Shown in pieces: positions 34,630-34,970 of a stretch of DNA of 34,970 nucleotides. The stretch is from positions 1 to 34,970 of the forward strand of contig CAIWMA010000190.1 of assembly GCA_903913645.1 (NCBI GenBank), given 5' to 3'. The notes beneath the pieces are model-generated. The model ran no database searches and was not told the origin of the DNA. It was given only the letters and a program-made list of their open reading frames with translations. The stretch's first letter is position 1; each line of letters starts with the position of its first letter. The DNA comes from an uncultured Bacteroidales bacterium (GTDB lineage: Bacteria > Bacteroidota > Bacteroidia > Bacteroidales > UBA4417). Position numbers and translations under genes: made by a program.

Positions 34630-34970
34630 ATGATTCTTCCCCGCGAAGAAGCCCTTGCATTGCTTCGGAAATATGTAAAAAACGAAAAAATGATTGTACA
34701 TTGTCTTGCGTCAGAAGTTGTAATGCATGCACTGGCAATACATCTTGGCCGTAATGCCGAAGCTTGGGCACAAGCTGGGTTGCTGCACGACCTGGATGTG
34801 GAAGTTACCAACGCAGATGCTAATATTCACGGGCCTGAGGCAGCAAAGTGGCTGGCAGAAATAGGAATAGATGCTGATGTTGTAGATGCCATCGGTATGC
34901 ACAACGAAATAGCAAGCGGGAAAGAAAGAACTACAGAGTTTCAGCATGCGTTGGCAGCCGGAGAAACCAT
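34630..34970 (+). CDS. HD-domain phosphohydrolase, 3'-truncated by window edge
   Basis: The visible 113 residues begin MILPREEALALLRKYVKNE and continue with a histidine in IVHCLASEVVMHAL. GLLHDLDVE then supplies the His-Asp pair of the HD superfamily (about residues 59-60). NIHGPEAAKWL and AIGMHNE add further metal-binding histidines. Such short HD proteins hydrolyse phosphate esters or nucleotides, but the substrate is unknown. The reading frame is open to the last base, so the C-terminus is outside the window. It has its own promoter and diverges from the S37-like peptidase gene. Confidence 0.9.
   Translation, partial: MILPREEALALLRKYVKNEKMIVHCLASEVVMHALAIHLGRNAEAWAQAGLLHDLDVEVTNADANIHGPEAAKWLAEIGIDADVVDAIGMHNEIASGKERTTEFQHALAAGET

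Overview
The window looks like chromosomal DNA of a Bacteroidota bacterium, probably an environmental Bacteroidales-type lineage. Three things suggest this: many promoters fit the Bacteroidota -7 consensus TAnnTTTG; one protein ends in a gliding-motility (type B, T9SS) C-terminal domain; and several families are typical of the phylum (DUF3943, paired M16 peptidases, a SurA triplet). Base composition looks fairly even. I see no rRNA, tRNA, CRISPR array, transposase or phage gene. Both ends cut genes: zwf lacks its N-terminus on the left and an HD-domain gene lacks its C-terminus on the right.

Layout. 2-2130: oxidative pentose phosphate genes zwf (partial) and pgl. 2131-2646: AT-rich gap. 2647-6395: envelope island of a two-helix mini-protein, a PAP2 phosphatase, a DUF3943 outer-membrane protein and a second PAP2 phosphatase. 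6427-11505 (minus strand): molybdenum cofactor genes moeA, moaA, moaC and a MOSC-MogA fusion, with a PrsW intramembrane protease and a four-helix membrane protein inserted among them. 11664-12101: small one-helix membrane protein, convergent with ppk1. 12107-17784 (minus strand): ppk1, sixA, glyA and a secreted papain-like lipoprotein, separated by hairpins. 18138-22773 (plus): an active/inactive M16 peptidase pair, then a fibronectin-like type B sorted protein with its own promoter. 23075-29973 (plus): guaB, three SurA-type genes and an orphan MoxR ATPase. 30160-30795: a 2-Cys peroxiredoxin with a strong terminator. 30926-32646: rhaD diverging from aqpZ. 32707-34480 (minus strand): an S37-like serine peptidase and a small membrane HExxH protein. 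34630 to the end: HD-domain phosphohydrolase, partial.

How the genes fit together. zwf and pgl are consecutive steps from glucose-6-phosphate. The moa/moe genes cover precursor synthesis and molybdenum insertion, but moaD, moaE and moeB are not here. The three SurA-type genes look like an outer-membrane protein folding operon. The PAP2/DUF3943/PAP2 island looks like an envelope lipid or lipid-carrier phosphate module.

No single locus is clearly a new defence or mobile system. The best leads are the PAP2-DUF3943-PAP2 island, the small HExxH membrane protein, the PrsW/four-helix pair inside the molybdenum genes, the shortened MoaA, the hairpins around glyA/sixA, and a recurring class of low-complexity intergenic tracts (CTAAATC-like, TTCAAGTTTCAGGT-like).
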